The position numbers were made by a program, and so were the translations under genes. Below, piece after piece: positions 1-7,205 of a stretch of 15,931 bases of DNA. Within the stretch, counting starts at the first letter, position 1; each line of letters begins with the position of its first letter. Under the pieces are notes generated by a model that had not been told where the DNA came from, did not search any database, and was given only the letters and a program-made list of their open reading frames with translations. This stretch comes from Lachnospiraceae bacterium UBA7182 (GTDB taxonomy: Bacteria; Bacillota; Clostridia; Lachnospirales; Lachnospiraceae), in contig DKVI01000099.1 of NCBI GenBank assembly GCA_002491115.1, forward strand, positions 44,587-60,517, written 5' to 3'.

Positions 1-46
1 CCTGCTTCGCATTCTGCTCTGCCTGTTGTTCGGGCTTCGCTGTTTA
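1..46 (-). repeat. Hairpin repeat, copy A (cut by window edge)
   Basis: This is the right-hand half of the dispersed repeat described at 1421-1507. It matches that copy closely from the CCTGCTTCGC core to the GCTGTTTA end, and the rest lies outside the window. It sits just after the aspS stop codon, in the same orientation as the other copies. One difference is visible: the 5' internal loop reads GAA instead of GGA on the minus strand, outside the predicted stems. A short remnant that looks like a unit start fused to a unit end (about 51-65) follows it before the aspS stop. Confidence 0.85.
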
Positions 47-66
47 TGATAGTTTCGCTGTTTATA

Positions 67-1401
67 TTACGGTTCCAGCCTTGAAAGGTCCCTGGGATAC
101 AGTGTTGTCTCGCGCACGTTGTCTTCGCCCGTCAGTTTCATGGTCAGGCGTTCCAGCCCGATGCCCAGGCCGCCGTGGGGCGGCATCCCGTAGCGGAAGG
201 TGTCCAGATACTGCTCCAGCCCTTCCTCGCTCATGCCTCTGGCCGCGATCTTATCCACCAGCATCTGATATTCATGGATACGCTGTCCGCCTGTGGTAAT
301 CTCCAGCCCGTCGTACAAAAGGTCAAAGCTTAAAGTAAAGCGGGAATCCTCCGGGTCGTCCATGGCATAGAAGGGGCGCTTTTTGGAAGGATAATGGGTG
401 ACAAATACAAAATCCGCATCATATTCTTCCTTAAAATACCGCCCGATCAGGACTTCCTCCTCCGGCTCCAGGTCAAAGGGATTGCGGATCTTCCTGTTAT
501 ATTTCTCTGCCACAAGCTCTTTGGCCTTATCAAAACGAACCGCCGGAATCTTCTCTGTATCCGGAAGCGTGATATCCAGAAGCTTCAGTTCCTTTTCATA
601 ATCCGACGCAAGAAGCCGAGTCATATACTGAAGGAACCCGGTTTCCATGGCCATGATGTCTTCAAAACTGTCGATATAGCCCATCTCAAAATCCAGAGAC
701 GTATATTCGTTCAGATGTCTTTTGGTATTGTGTTTCTCTGCGCGGAACACAGGCGCAGTCTCAAATACGCGGTCAAATACGCCCACCATCATCTGTTTAT
801 ACAGCTGAGGCGACTGCTGCAGCACCGCCGGGCGATGGAAATAATCCAGCTTGAACAGGTTGGAACCGCCCTCGGCGCTCTTGGCACCGATCTTCGGCGT
901 GTGAATCTCCGTAAACCCCTGAGAATATAAAAATTCCCTGAATCCTCTTACAATCCCTTCCTGGAGCTTGAATTTGGCCCGCTCCCGCACGTTTCTAAGG
1001 GACACGGAACGCATATTCAGCTTCGCGTCCAGAGAGGTGTTCAGTTTCCATTTTGCGACGGGAAGCGGCATGGGCGCCGCGGGCATGGATAAGATCCTGA
1101 TGCCTGTCAGCCGGATCTCAATCCCGCCTGGCGCGCGCGTCTCTTCTTCCAGTATGCCTTCCGCTTCCACCGCCGCTCCTTCTTTTATCTCTTTTCTGGC
1201 AAAACCTGCCGTGCCTTCCTCATAGACGCACTGCAGCAGTCCGTCCCTTTTGCGAAGGACTACAAACGCCACGTCTCCCATATCCCGAATGGTATGGATG
1301 GCGCCGTTTACTTTCACACGCTCTCCCACAAGTCCCGGGGACAAAAGTTCGCTGATCTCCCGTGTCTCTGTCTTCTTTACTCCTGTCATAAATTCCATCA
1401 T
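67..1401 (-). CDS. aspS: Aspartate--tRNA(Asp/Asn) ligase, archaeal/non-discriminating type
   Basis: This class II synthetase charges tRNA-Asp with aspartate and, in the non-discriminating type, also charges tRNA-Asn, which GatCAB then amidates to Asn-tRNA. The product is 444 residues, close to the short archaeal-type enzymes and much shorter than the roughly 590-residue bacterial AspRS. Visible are an N-terminal OB-fold anticodon domain (about 1-105), motif 2 with FRAE (219-222) and the HLNEYTSLDFEMG stretch, and motif 3 GLGIGLERL ending near residue 419. His36 and Pro91 lie in the anticodon domain where relaxed enzymes are known to differ from discriminating ones; that reading is inference. 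I chose ATG at 1401 (or 1398) because AGAGGAG lies 5 (or 8) bases upstream. A longer reading from 1440 would start inside repeat copy B. The gene is preceded by its own promoter and T-box. Confidence 0.95.
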   Translation of the reverse strand: MMEFMTGVKKTETREISELLSPGLVGERVKVNGAIHTIRDMGDVAFVVLRKRDGLLQCVYEEGTAGFARKEIKEGAAVEAEGILEEETRAPGGIEIRLTGIRILSMPAAPMPLPVAKWKLNTSLDAKLNMRSVSLRNVRERAKFKLQEGIVRGFREFLYSQGFTEIHTPKIGAKSAEGGSNLFKLDYFHRPAVLQQSPQLYKQMMVGVFDRVFETAPVFRAEKHNTKRHLNEYTSLDFEMGYIDSFEDIMAMETGFLQYMTRLLASDYEKELKLLDITLPDTEKIPAVRFDKAKELVAEKYNRKIRNPFDLEPEEEVLIGRYFKEEYDADFVFVTHYPSKKRPFYAMDDPEDSRFTLSFDLLYDGLEITTGGQRIHEYQMLVDKIAARGMSEEGLEQYLDTFRYGMPPHGGLGIGLERLTMKLTGEDNVRETTLYPRDLSRLEP

Positions 1402-1413
1402 AAATGCTCCTCT
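1402..1413 (-). promoter_or_regulatory. aspS ribosome binding site, decides start
   Basis: The minus strand reads AGAGGAG, then CATTT, then two adjacent ATG codons at 1401 and 1398. It lies immediately downstream of repeat copy B and rules out the upstream in-frame start at 1440. Confidence 0.8.
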
Positions 1414-1420
1414 GATTATA

Positions 1421-1507
1421 GTTCCGCTACGCCCTCCCAACAGCCTTTTACCCAGAGCAGCCTGCTTCGCATTCTGCTCTGCCTGTTGTCCGGGCTTCGC
1501 TGTTTAT
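1421..1507 (-). repeat. Hairpin repeat, copy B
   Basis: This is a full unit of about 87 bp, repeated 89 bp away as copy C and again in the dapF leader. On the minus (mRNA) strand it folds into one long hairpin. The pairings, from the outside in, are GCCC with GGGC, CAACAG with CTGTTG, CAGAGCAG with CTGCTCTG, and a terminal TGC-GAA-GCA hairpin. These are separated by a symmetric GGA/GGA internal loop and a larger 3' bulge. No T-tract follows, so it is not an ordinary terminator. It lies between the T-box terminator and the aspS ribosome site, so it would be part of every full-length aspS mRNA. Confidence 0.92.
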
Positions 1508-1509
1508 AA

Positions 1510-1596
1510 GTTCCGCTACACCCTCCCAACAGCCTTTTACCCAGAGCAGCCTGCTTCGCATTCTGCCCTGCCTGTTGTCCGGGCTTCGCTGTTTTA
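1510..1596 (-). repeat. Hairpin repeat, copy C
   Basis: This is a second tandem unit, offset 89 bp from copy B and nearly identical to it. Two differences fall in stems and keep pairing: CAGAGCAG becomes CAGGGCAG (A-U to G-U), and the outer GGGC becomes GGGT (G-C to G-U). It begins about 12 bases after the T-tract of the aspS attenuator on the transcript. Confidence 0.92.
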
Positions 1597-1607
1597 CACC
1601 GGGACGT

Positions 1608-1644
1608 AAAAATCCCGTCCCGGAATCCGACTTCCGGGACGGGA
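1608..1644 (-). terminator. T-box attenuator terminator
   Basis: This is a perfect 13-bp stem: on the plus strand the arm at 1613-1625 pairs with 1632-1644, around a 6-base loop. On the minus strand five T residues follow (1612-1608). It lies just downstream of the conserved T-box sequence, the usual place for the regulated intrinsic terminator that forms when the cognate tRNA is charged. Confidence 0.93.
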
Positions 1645-1880
1645 TGACATTCTTCTCCCGCGGTACCACCCGCATTGAGGGCGCTGCTCATCAAAAACAG
1701 ACACTCTCCTCTCTTTCTGCATATAACGTATGCCCCGTGACGGCCTACTCTTCTTTCAGCCGCCCGGCTCCCAGGTGTTCCCTGTATCTGCTCTTCCAAG
1801 CGGCGCTCTCAGTCGGTGACGCCGTATTCCTGTCGGCCTCTGCAGATCAGAGTCCTGTTCTTCGCCTTTTTATCTTTTCT
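1608..1880 (-). ncRNA. T-box riboswitch controlling aspS
   Basis: On the minus strand the leader contains the T-box core TGGTACCGCG (1668-1659), whose bulge pairs with the tRNA acceptor end, followed by a strong intrinsic terminator. In Stem I, CAGG (1857-1854) pairs with CCTG (1775-1772) and ATCTGC (1847-1842) pairs with GCAGAT (1791-1786). The interior loop left between them carries GGGAACA on its 3' side. The triplet AAC (1779-1777), followed by a purine next to the lower helix, is in the expected specifier position and reads Asn. GAA (1780-1778, Glu) overlaps it by two bases. An Asn specifier upstream of a non-discriminating AspRS fits tRNA-dependent Asn synthesis. Low charged tRNA-Asn would favour antitermination and aspS expression. 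The leader call is firm; the specifier assignment comes from hand folding. Confidence 0.94.
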
Positions 1881-1882
1881 GT

Positions 1883-1911
1883 ATCCTAGCACAACTTTAT
1901 ATGAATTTCAA
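1883..1911 (-). promoter_or_regulatory. Promoter of the aspS T-box transcript
   Basis: The minus strand has TTGAAA (1911-1906), a 17-base spacer and TAGGAT (1888-1883), with TGC directly before the -10 as an extended -10 element. The transcript would start near 1876, which gives a complete T-box Stem I. It is a sigma-A-type site and lies about 35 bases beyond the cyclophilin stop codon. Confidence 0.8.
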
Positions 1912-1946
1912 CTTTAAATTTTATGTTTTTCGGTTTTGCCTGCATT

Positions 1947-2519
1947 TTATTTCCAGTTTGCAGGAAGTTTTGCGTTTTTTATTCTCACAGGTTCCGGATA
2001 GTCCTGTCCGAACAGCTCCACCGATATTCGCCTGATCACCTCGTCTTTTACCGGGCGGTTGATCTTGACGCCTTCTTCCGCCAGATCCAGAACAGGAACC
2101 GTCCTCACTTTTTCAAGCCTCCGGATCTCATCCATCCCTTTCAGAATTTTTCCAAAAACCGGATAGATTCCTTTATGTTCCGGGCAGTTCCGAAGGGGAA
2201 AGAAAAATTCACATCCCGCAATCCCGGCTTCCCCATAGCCTCCCATAGCCACTACACCGGGGCAGGAATCCAGCGGAACCAGCTCCGGATGCAGCGTAAA
2301 TTCATTGGGGATCAGATATTTGCACTCTTCCCTTCCAAATGCCGTATAACTTACGTCCACCCAGTCTCCGGGGACAATCCGCTCAATAGCATGGTGATCC
2401 ATATATCCTTTTTGCGCCGCATAAATAAAACTGTTGACCGTATTGGGCGCCGACTCAGGCAGAAGCTCTATCACAACAGATTTTCCGTTTTCCATGTAAA
2501 GCGTCGCGACCGGGTTCAT
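1947..2519 (-). CDS. Cyclophilin-type peptidyl-prolyl isomerase, divergent
   Basis: This 190-residue protein resembles cyclophilin isomerases, which interconvert cis and trans X-Pro bonds. It has no signal peptide or lipobox, so it should be cytoplasmic. Family features are the PESAPNTVNSF helix (21-31), ERIVPG (46-51, Arg47 matching the catalytic Arg of human CypA), EFFF (104-107) and PVFGKILKGM (120-129). Several usual active-site residues differ: Asp replaces the Phe after PG (residue 52), Asp55 stands where the conserved Gln is expected, and Tyr119 stands at the usual His. Activity may be low or its substrates altered. Its ATG overlaps the peptidase stop as ATGA, with GGAGG four bases upstream, which indicates translational coupling. 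It is the last gene of the peptide-uptake operon. I see no clear terminator after it. Confidence 0.85.
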   Translation of the reverse strand: MNPVATLYMENGKSVVIELLPESAPNTVNSFIYAAQKGYMDHHAIERIVPGDWVDVSYTAFGREECKYLIPNEFTLHPELVPLDSCPGVVAMGGYGEAGIAGCEFFFPLRNCPEHKGIYPVFGKILKGMDEIRRLEKVRTVPVLDLAEEGVKINRPVKDEVIRRISVELFGQDYPEPVRIKNAKLPANWK

Positions 2520-3589
2520 AATACCTCCAGTTCTTTCGTGTAATGATTCAGCACCTCACATCCATCCTCTGTCACCAGCACCAGATCCTCTATGCGGACG
2601 CCCGTATCGTCTTTCAGATAAATACCGGGCTCGATGGAAAATATCATTCCGGGACGGGCTTTCTCATGATTCGCCGAAGACACATCTCCATGTTCATGCT
2701 CACTTAATCCGATAAAATGTCCCAGTCTGTGGGTAAAATACGGCCCGTATCCCTCCGCCTCAATCAGGTTTCTCGCAGCCGCATCCAGATCGCAGAGCGG
2801 AACACCCGGCCGGATCAGCGAGATCGCCGCCTCGTTGGCACTGCGGACAACATCATAAACAGAACGGTGCCTGTCGCTTACCTGCCGAAAATAAAATGTC
2901 CGCGTCATATCCGAACAATACCCGTCTTTGATACATCCCACATCAAAAAGCACCGCATCCCCCGGCTGTACTGCCGTATTGTCCGGCGTATGGTGCGGAT
3001 CTGCCGCATTGGCTCCAAAAGCCACCAGCGGTTCAAAAGAAAAACCGTCCGCCCCCAGCGACTGATAAATGTCCAGCATCTGCGACGCCACTTCCGTCTC
3101 TGTGACTCCCTCCCTGACCAGCTTCTTAAATTCCGCCATCGCCAGATCGTTGATACGGGAAGAACGCCTCATCTTCTCCTGCTCCTGCTTATCTTTTACC
3201 CCTCTGACCTGATCCACTGCGTCCGAGGCCACTTTATATCCTTTCGCGGCGCCCAGTTCCATAAGCGGAAGTAAAAAATCCGCCCGCAATTCTCTGTCAA
3301 CGCCTAACAGTTTCTCATGATCCAGATATTGCGATACCATTTCCATCACGGAATCCGTATCGGAATACCAGACTTTTTCTATTCCGATATGCTCCGGCAC
3401 GGCAAAAAGACGGTTTAAAAAAAACACATGCTTTCCGTCTTCCCGCAGGTACAATCCATAAAAACGTTCAAAAGGATCTATCCTTACCCCTGTCAGATAA
3501 TAGATCGCCACAGGATCCGTAATGATCATCTGACAAAGTCCCATCTCATTCAGGGCTTCTAAAACCCGCCCGGCTCTGTCCTGGTTCAT
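2516..3589 (-). CDS. M24 family X-Pro aminopeptidase/dipeptidase
   Basis: This 357-residue cytoplasmic metallopeptidase has a creatinase-like N-terminal domain (about 1-130) and a pita-bread catalytic domain (about 137-357). All five metal ligands of the family are visible: Asp216 (LFDVG), Asp227 (CSDMTRTF), His291 (RLGHFIG), Glu320 (SIEPGIYL) and Glu334 (VRIEDLV). His199/His200 and His298 are typical of proline-specific members. It should release the N-terminal residue before proline from imported peptides, or split X-Pro dipeptides; the sequence does not tell these apart. I start at ATG 3589 because AGGAG lies 8 bases before it. The GTG at 3598, three codons upstream, overlaps that ribosome site. 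The gene follows the permease dppC by about 20 bases and overlaps the cyclophilin gene by four. Confidence 0.92.
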   Translation of the reverse strand: MNQDRAGRVLEALNEMGLCQMIITDPVAIYYLTGVRIDPFERFYGLYLREDGKHVFFLNRLFAVPEHIGIEKVWYSDTDSVMEMVSQYLDHEKLLGVDRELRADFLLPLMELGAAKGYKVASDAVDQVRGVKDKQEQEKMRRSSRINDLAMAEFKKLVREGVTETEVASQMLDIYQSLGADGFSFEPLVAFGANAADPHHTPDNTAVQPGDAVLFDVGCIKDGYCSDMTRTFYFRQVSDRHRSVYDVVRSANEAAISLIRPGVPLCDLDAAARNLIEAEGYGPYFTHRLGHFIGLSEHEHGDVSSANHEKARPGMIFSIEPGIYLKDDTGVRIEDLVLVTEDGCEVLNHYTKELEVL

Positions 3590-3609
3590 AGCAGACACTC
3601 CTATTCTCT

Positions 3610-4446
3610 TTAAAACTGTTTTCTAAGTTTCGGATCTAAAAGGTCGCGAAGGCCGTCTCCGATAAAATTGGCTCCTACCGCCATCGTAAAGATAGCAAGG
3701 CCGGGGAACCCGGCGACCCAGAATTTATTAAAATAATCTACTCCGTCCGACACCATCATACCCCATTCCGGCGTAGGCGGCGCGGACCCAAGTCCTAAAA
3801 AGCTCAAAGTAGAAAACATCAGAATCTGGTTGCCTATATCTGTAGTCGCCATAATCAGAACGGAACTGATACTGTTCGGAATCACTTCTTTTAAAAGAAT
3901 CCGTATTTTAGAAGCTCCCAGCGCTTCAGAAGCCGTTACATACTCGTTTTCCTTTACGCTTAAAACCACGCTCCGCATCAGGCGCGCATACGTCGGCCAT
4001 GCTACAATGACCAGCGCGAACATGGTATTAAACAAGTTGGACCCCATCACCGCATTGATGATCATGGCAAGAATCAGGGACGGAAAAGACAGAATCATCT
4101 CCGAAATACGCATCATTACATTATCTGTCCGGCCGCCCACATATCCGGCAACCGCGCCGTAAAAAGTACCGATACATCCCGCGATCACAACCGTCAGACA
4201 TCCGGCCAGCAGAGAATATCTGCCTCCGTAAATCACCCTGCTGAAAATATCCCGTCCAAAGTTGTCCGTTCCAAACGGGTGGCCGGCTGAGGGAGCTTTC
4301 AGGCGAAGCGTCAGATCCTGGGCAATCGGATCGCAGGGCGCGATCACCGGAGCCAGCACAGCCGCGATGATCCAGGCAAGACAAATCATAACGCCCAATG
4401 TAAAAAGATAATTGGACTTGAACATTTTTTTCATTGAACGAATCAT
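3610..4446 (-). CDS. dppC: Oligopeptide/dipeptide ABC transporter permease, C subunit
   Basis: This is one of two integral-membrane subunits that form the peptide channel. The 278-residue protein has an N-terminal membrane segment (LFTLGVMICLAWIIAAVLA), the DppC/OppC-type GHPFGTDNFGRDIFSR motif in the following outer loop, and four to five further membrane segments. Its cytoplasmic EAA loop reads EALGASKIRILLKEVIPN, the contact point for the ATPases. The ATG at 4446 shares one base with the dppB stop (TGATG) and has GAGG eight bases upstream, so translation is probably coupled. An upstream GTG at 4455 is less likely. I am sure of the family. Substrate range (dipeptide, oligopeptide or another ligand such as nickel) is inferred from the neighbouring peptidase. 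Confidence 0.93.
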   Translation of the reverse strand: MIRSMKKMFKSNYLFTLGVMICLAWIIAAVLAPVIAPCDPIAQDLTLRLKAPSAGHPFGTDNFGRDIFSRVIYGGRYSLLAGCLTVVIAGCIGTFYGAVAGYVGGRTDNVMMRISEMILSFPSLILAMIINAVMGSNLFNTMFALVIVAWPTYARLMRSVVLSVKENEYVTASEALGASKIRILLKEVIPNSISSVLIMATTDIGNQILMFSTLSFLGLGSAPPTPEWGMMVSDGVDYFNKFWVAGFPGLAIFTMAVGANFIGDGLRDLLDPKLRKQF

Positions 4447-5465
4447 CACTGGCACCTCACTCTCGGATCAATGACGCCATACAGGATATCCACAACCGTA
4501 TTAATGATCATATAATTCAGGGCGATCAAAAGAGCCACTCCGATAATGGACGGAAAGTCCGCCGAAAGCACGGATTCATAAGCGAACTGCCCCACACCCG
4601 GCCAGTTAAAAATCGTCTCTACCAGCACCATGCCGCCCAAAAGGTTGCCAAGTCCCAGGCCGATGACCGTCAGTACCGGAATCAGCGCGTTGCCCAGCGC
4701 ATGGTGCATGATCAAAGAAGCCCTGCCAAGCCCTTTGGCCCTTGCCGTCCGTATGTAATCCATGGACATCACATCCAGGAGATTCGAGCGGGTCGTCCTG
4801 GTAATGAGCCCCATGGTAAACGCTGCCAGCACAAGTCCCGGCAGAATCAGATGGCTAAGCGCATCCAGCGCTTTCGGGACATCCCCCTCAAGCAGGCTGT
4901 CCAGCACATACATCCCCGTCACGGTCGCCGGGGCGGAGAAACTGTTGCTGAGCCTCCCCGGTCCGGGAAATATATGGAATTTGTAGTAAAAAAAGTACAA
5001 TACCAGCAGCGCAAACCAGAAGCTGGGTATACTCACACCCGTCACGGAAACGGCCCGGACCACCTGGTCCAGCATGCTGTTTCTGCGGATTGCCGAAATT
5101 ACACCGAATAAAATACCGAATACCGCCGCCAGCACAATCGCAAAAAACGCCAGTTCCACAGTGGCCGGATAACAGCGCGCCAGTTCTGAAAGAACCGGTT
5201 TGTTGGTGCGGATAGAGGTGCCCAGATCAAACTGCAGCAGATTTTTCATGTACAGGACATACTGTACAAAGATCGGCTGATCCAGTCCGTATTTTGCTCT
5301 GTAAGCCGCCACCACCTCCGGATCGCTCAACGCCCGCTGGCTTAAATTGGCCACGGTCGGGTCTCCCGGTATCATCTTGGTCAGAATAAATACCAAAGTG
5401 GCGACTCCAAACAGCATCACCGCAAGATATATCAGCCGTCTTCCTGTAAATTTCAGTTGTTCCAT
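4446..5465 (-). CDS. dppB: Oligopeptide/dipeptide ABC transporter permease, B subunit
   Basis: This is the partner permease of DppC, 339 residues, the usual size. The N-terminus has a charged start then RRLIYLAVMLFGVATLVFIL, followed by the DppB-type KMIPGDP motif. A large outer loop precedes several membrane segments, and the EAA-like loop reads TARAKGLGRASLIMHHALGN. The C-terminus YMIINTVVDILYGVIDPRVR is characteristic of the DppB/OppB family. ATG at 5465 is preceded by AGAGAGG at a 7-base spacing. The gene lies about 20 bases after the binding-protein gene and overlaps dppC by one base. Confidence 0.94.
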   Translation of the reverse strand: MEQLKFTGRRLIYLAVMLFGVATLVFILTKMIPGDPTVANLSQRALSDPEVVAAYRAKYGLDQPIFVQYVLYMKNLLQFDLGTSIRTNKPVLSELARCYPATVELAFFAIVLAAVFGILFGVISAIRRNSMLDQVVRAVSVTGVSIPSFWFALLVLYFFYYKFHIFPGPGRLSNSFSAPATVTGMYVLDSLLEGDVPKALDALSHLILPGLVLAAFTMGLITRTTRSNLLDVMSMDYIRTARAKGLGRASLIMHHALGNALIPVLTVIGLGLGNLLGGMVLVETIFNWPGVGQFAYESVLSADFPSIIGVALLIALNYMIINTVVDILYGVIDPRVRCQ

Positions 5466-5486
5466 AGGACACCTCTCTTTTCGCTC

Positions 5487-7148
5487 CTATTTTATATTGA
5501 TCAAAGTCAGATCCAGCGCGTACGGATCGGAAATCGCCACGCCGTCCAGTCTTGTATTATAGCCGATATGAGCCGGCGCCTGCACAGCCATAATAAACGG
5601 ACCTTCTTCATACGCCGCGTCCTGGATTTTCTCCAGCGCCGCGATCCGGTCGTCATTATCCGTAGCGGACATGGTCTCCTGGTACATAGCAGCCAGTTCA
5701 GGGTTCATATCCGCCGTCCAGCCCGCGCGCAGCCCTACGACGCCGCCCGGCAGGAATTCCAGCTGTACGTTCGGATCATTGTAATCGGTTCCCCAGTACA
5801 TAACCGTAAAGCCAAGCGTACCGTCGCGGTAAGCGTCCCCGTAACCGGCCGCCCAGGGCTGGGAGACAATATTTACGTTTATGCCGATCTGCGCCAGGTC
5901 GTCTTTTATTTTCTGCGCCAGGTCCGTCAAAAGGATACCTTCCATATCCAGATCACTTACGGTCAGATCCACATCCAGCCCGTCTCCGTAACCTGCCTCT
6001 GCAAGAAGCGCTTTCGCTTCTTCCACATTCGTGTAGTCTGCCGGACGTTCTCCCTTGCTTCCCATAAATCCTGACTGAATCAGCGAGTACGGCGTAAGCG
6101 TCCCTTCCCCGCAGATCACCTGCAGTCCGCTGTAATCCAGCGCTTTGCGGATCGCCTGCTGTACCTTGGGATCGGATACCGGACCGCCGTATGTTTCGTT
6201 CATATTCATCATCACAAATCCCACGGTTTTGGTCGCCGCATTGATAATCTCCACATTCTGCGCGTCCGCAAGCTCTGCTATGGTATCGTCCGTCATATTC
6301 ATGGCCACATCAATATCGCCTGTGGACAGCGTCATCATCTGCGTATTGGCATCCGGCTGGATTTTGATGATATACTTGTCCACATTGGTTCCTTCTCCCC
6401 AGTAATTCGGGTTTTTCTCCAGCACCACCTCTTCGTCCGGGATATAACTGGTCATCACATACATTCCTGATCCCGCGCTTGTGGTATCCAGGTAAGCCTG
6501 CGCCGTATCCGTAGTGGAAGCGTCTTCCGCATCCGTCCCTCCGTTTTCTTTCACTACCGCGCTGTCCAATACGGCCAGAGAACTGTAGGTCAGTTTGGAG
6601 AGAATCGCGCTGTCCGCCTGTGTCAGATGAAATACGACCGTCTGATCATCCGGCGCTTCCATGCTTTCGATGGTCTCCGCAATAAAAGCCGGATTCCCCT
6701 GCAGATTCTTACAACGGTTGATACTGAACAGAACATCCGCGGAAGTCATGGGATTGCCGCTGGCAAATGTAACGCCTTCTTTTAACTTTACTGTCAGTGT
6801 CAGATTATCCTCGGAAAACTCATAGCTTTCCGCCAGGCACGGTTCCGGCGCGCTGTCATTGCTGTAAAATTTAAACAGATTTTCATAGCAGGCATTCACA
6901 ATCAGAGGCGGATATTTCTCATATACATACCCCGGGTCCACAGTGGAAAAACCTGCTCCCATGGCCACCACAACCGTATTGGACCCTCCGGTCTGGTCCG
7001 AGGTTTCTCCGCTTTGATCCGATGTCTCCCCGGTTTCTTCTCCCTGGGCGGGCGAATCGCTGCCGCCTGCGTTATCATTTCCGCCGCACGCGACGCATCC
7101 CGCCGCCACGGCAAGGCTGAGGATTACAGCCAAAAATCTTTTCTTCAT
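5487..7148 (-). CDS. Peptide-binding lipoprotein of the ABC transporter (SBP family 5)
   Basis: This 553-residue extracellular binding protein captures peptides for the importer. The signal peptide (MKKRFLAVILSLAVAAGC) ends in a lipobox-like region with Cys18, and a second Cys at 21, so it is probably lipid-anchored to the outer face of the membrane. A Ser/Thr/Asp/Glu/Gly-rich linker (about 23-58) precedes the mature fold. Family-5 features include VDPGYVYEKYPPLIVNACYENL, LTLTVKLKEGVTFASGNPMTSADVLFS (typical KEGVTF...ADVLFS block, in part) and QAIRKALDY. ATG at 7148 is preceded by AGGAGG at 6 bases, the strongest ribosome site in the operon, which fits the excess of binding protein usually needed. 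A small hairpin precedes it at 7171-7185. The bound ligand cannot be read from sequence. Confidence 0.94.
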   Translation of the reverse strand: MKKRFLAVILSLAVAAGCVACGGNDNAGGSDSPAQGEETGETSDQSGETSDQTGGSNTVVVAMGAGFSTVDPGYVYEKYPPLIVNACYENLFKFYSNDSAPEPCLAESYEFSEDNLTLTVKLKEGVTFASGNPMTSADVLFSINRCKNLQGNPAFIAETIESMEAPDDQTVVFHLTQADSAILSKLTYSSLAVLDSAVVKENGGTDAEDASTTDTAQAYLDTTSAGSGMYVMTSYIPDEEVVLEKNPNYWGEGTNVDKYIIKIQPDANTQMMTLSTGDIDVAMNMTDDTIAELADAQNVEIINAATKTVGFVMMNMNETYGGPVSDPKVQQAIRKALDYSGLQVICGEGTLTPYSLIQSGFMGSKGERPADYTNVEEAKALLAEAGYGDGLDVDLTVSDLDMEGILLTDLAQKIKDDLAQIGINVNIVSQPWAAGYGDAYRDGTLGFTVMYWGTDYNDPNVQLEFLPGGVVGLRAGWTADMNPELAAMYQETMSATDNDDRIAALEKIQDAAYEEGPFIMAVQAPAHIGYNTRLDGVAISDPYALDLTLINIK

Positions 7149-7170
7149 AATATACCTCCTGCTGTTTTCT

Positions 7171-7185
7171 GCCCGTTCTCCGGGC
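7171..7185 (-). other. Small mRNA hairpin before the binding-protein gene
   Basis: On the minus strand GCCCG-GAGAA-CGGGC forms a 5-bp GC-only hairpin with no T-tract. It sits in the 57-base gap between the second ATPase gene and the binding-protein gene. Its position suggests an mRNA processing or stabilising element. That role is inference. Confidence 0.4.
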
Positions 7186-7205
7186 CGTTGTATAAAAGAA
7201 TAAAT

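Noticed and set aside
1421..1596. CRISPR-like array from the tandem repeats
   Set aside because: Units are contiguous with an 89-bp period, have no unique spacers, and no cas genes are near.
1416..1799. A 127-codon minus-strand open frame across the T-box and repeat copies B and C
   Set aside because: It coincides with the T-box core, its terminator and the hairpin repeats, has no ribosome site, and its lower part is only a translation of the repeat.
1886..1946. Terminator after the cyclophilin gene
   Set aside because: Only AT-rich sequence and a three-pair TGC/GCA stem are seen, not enough for an intrinsic terminator.
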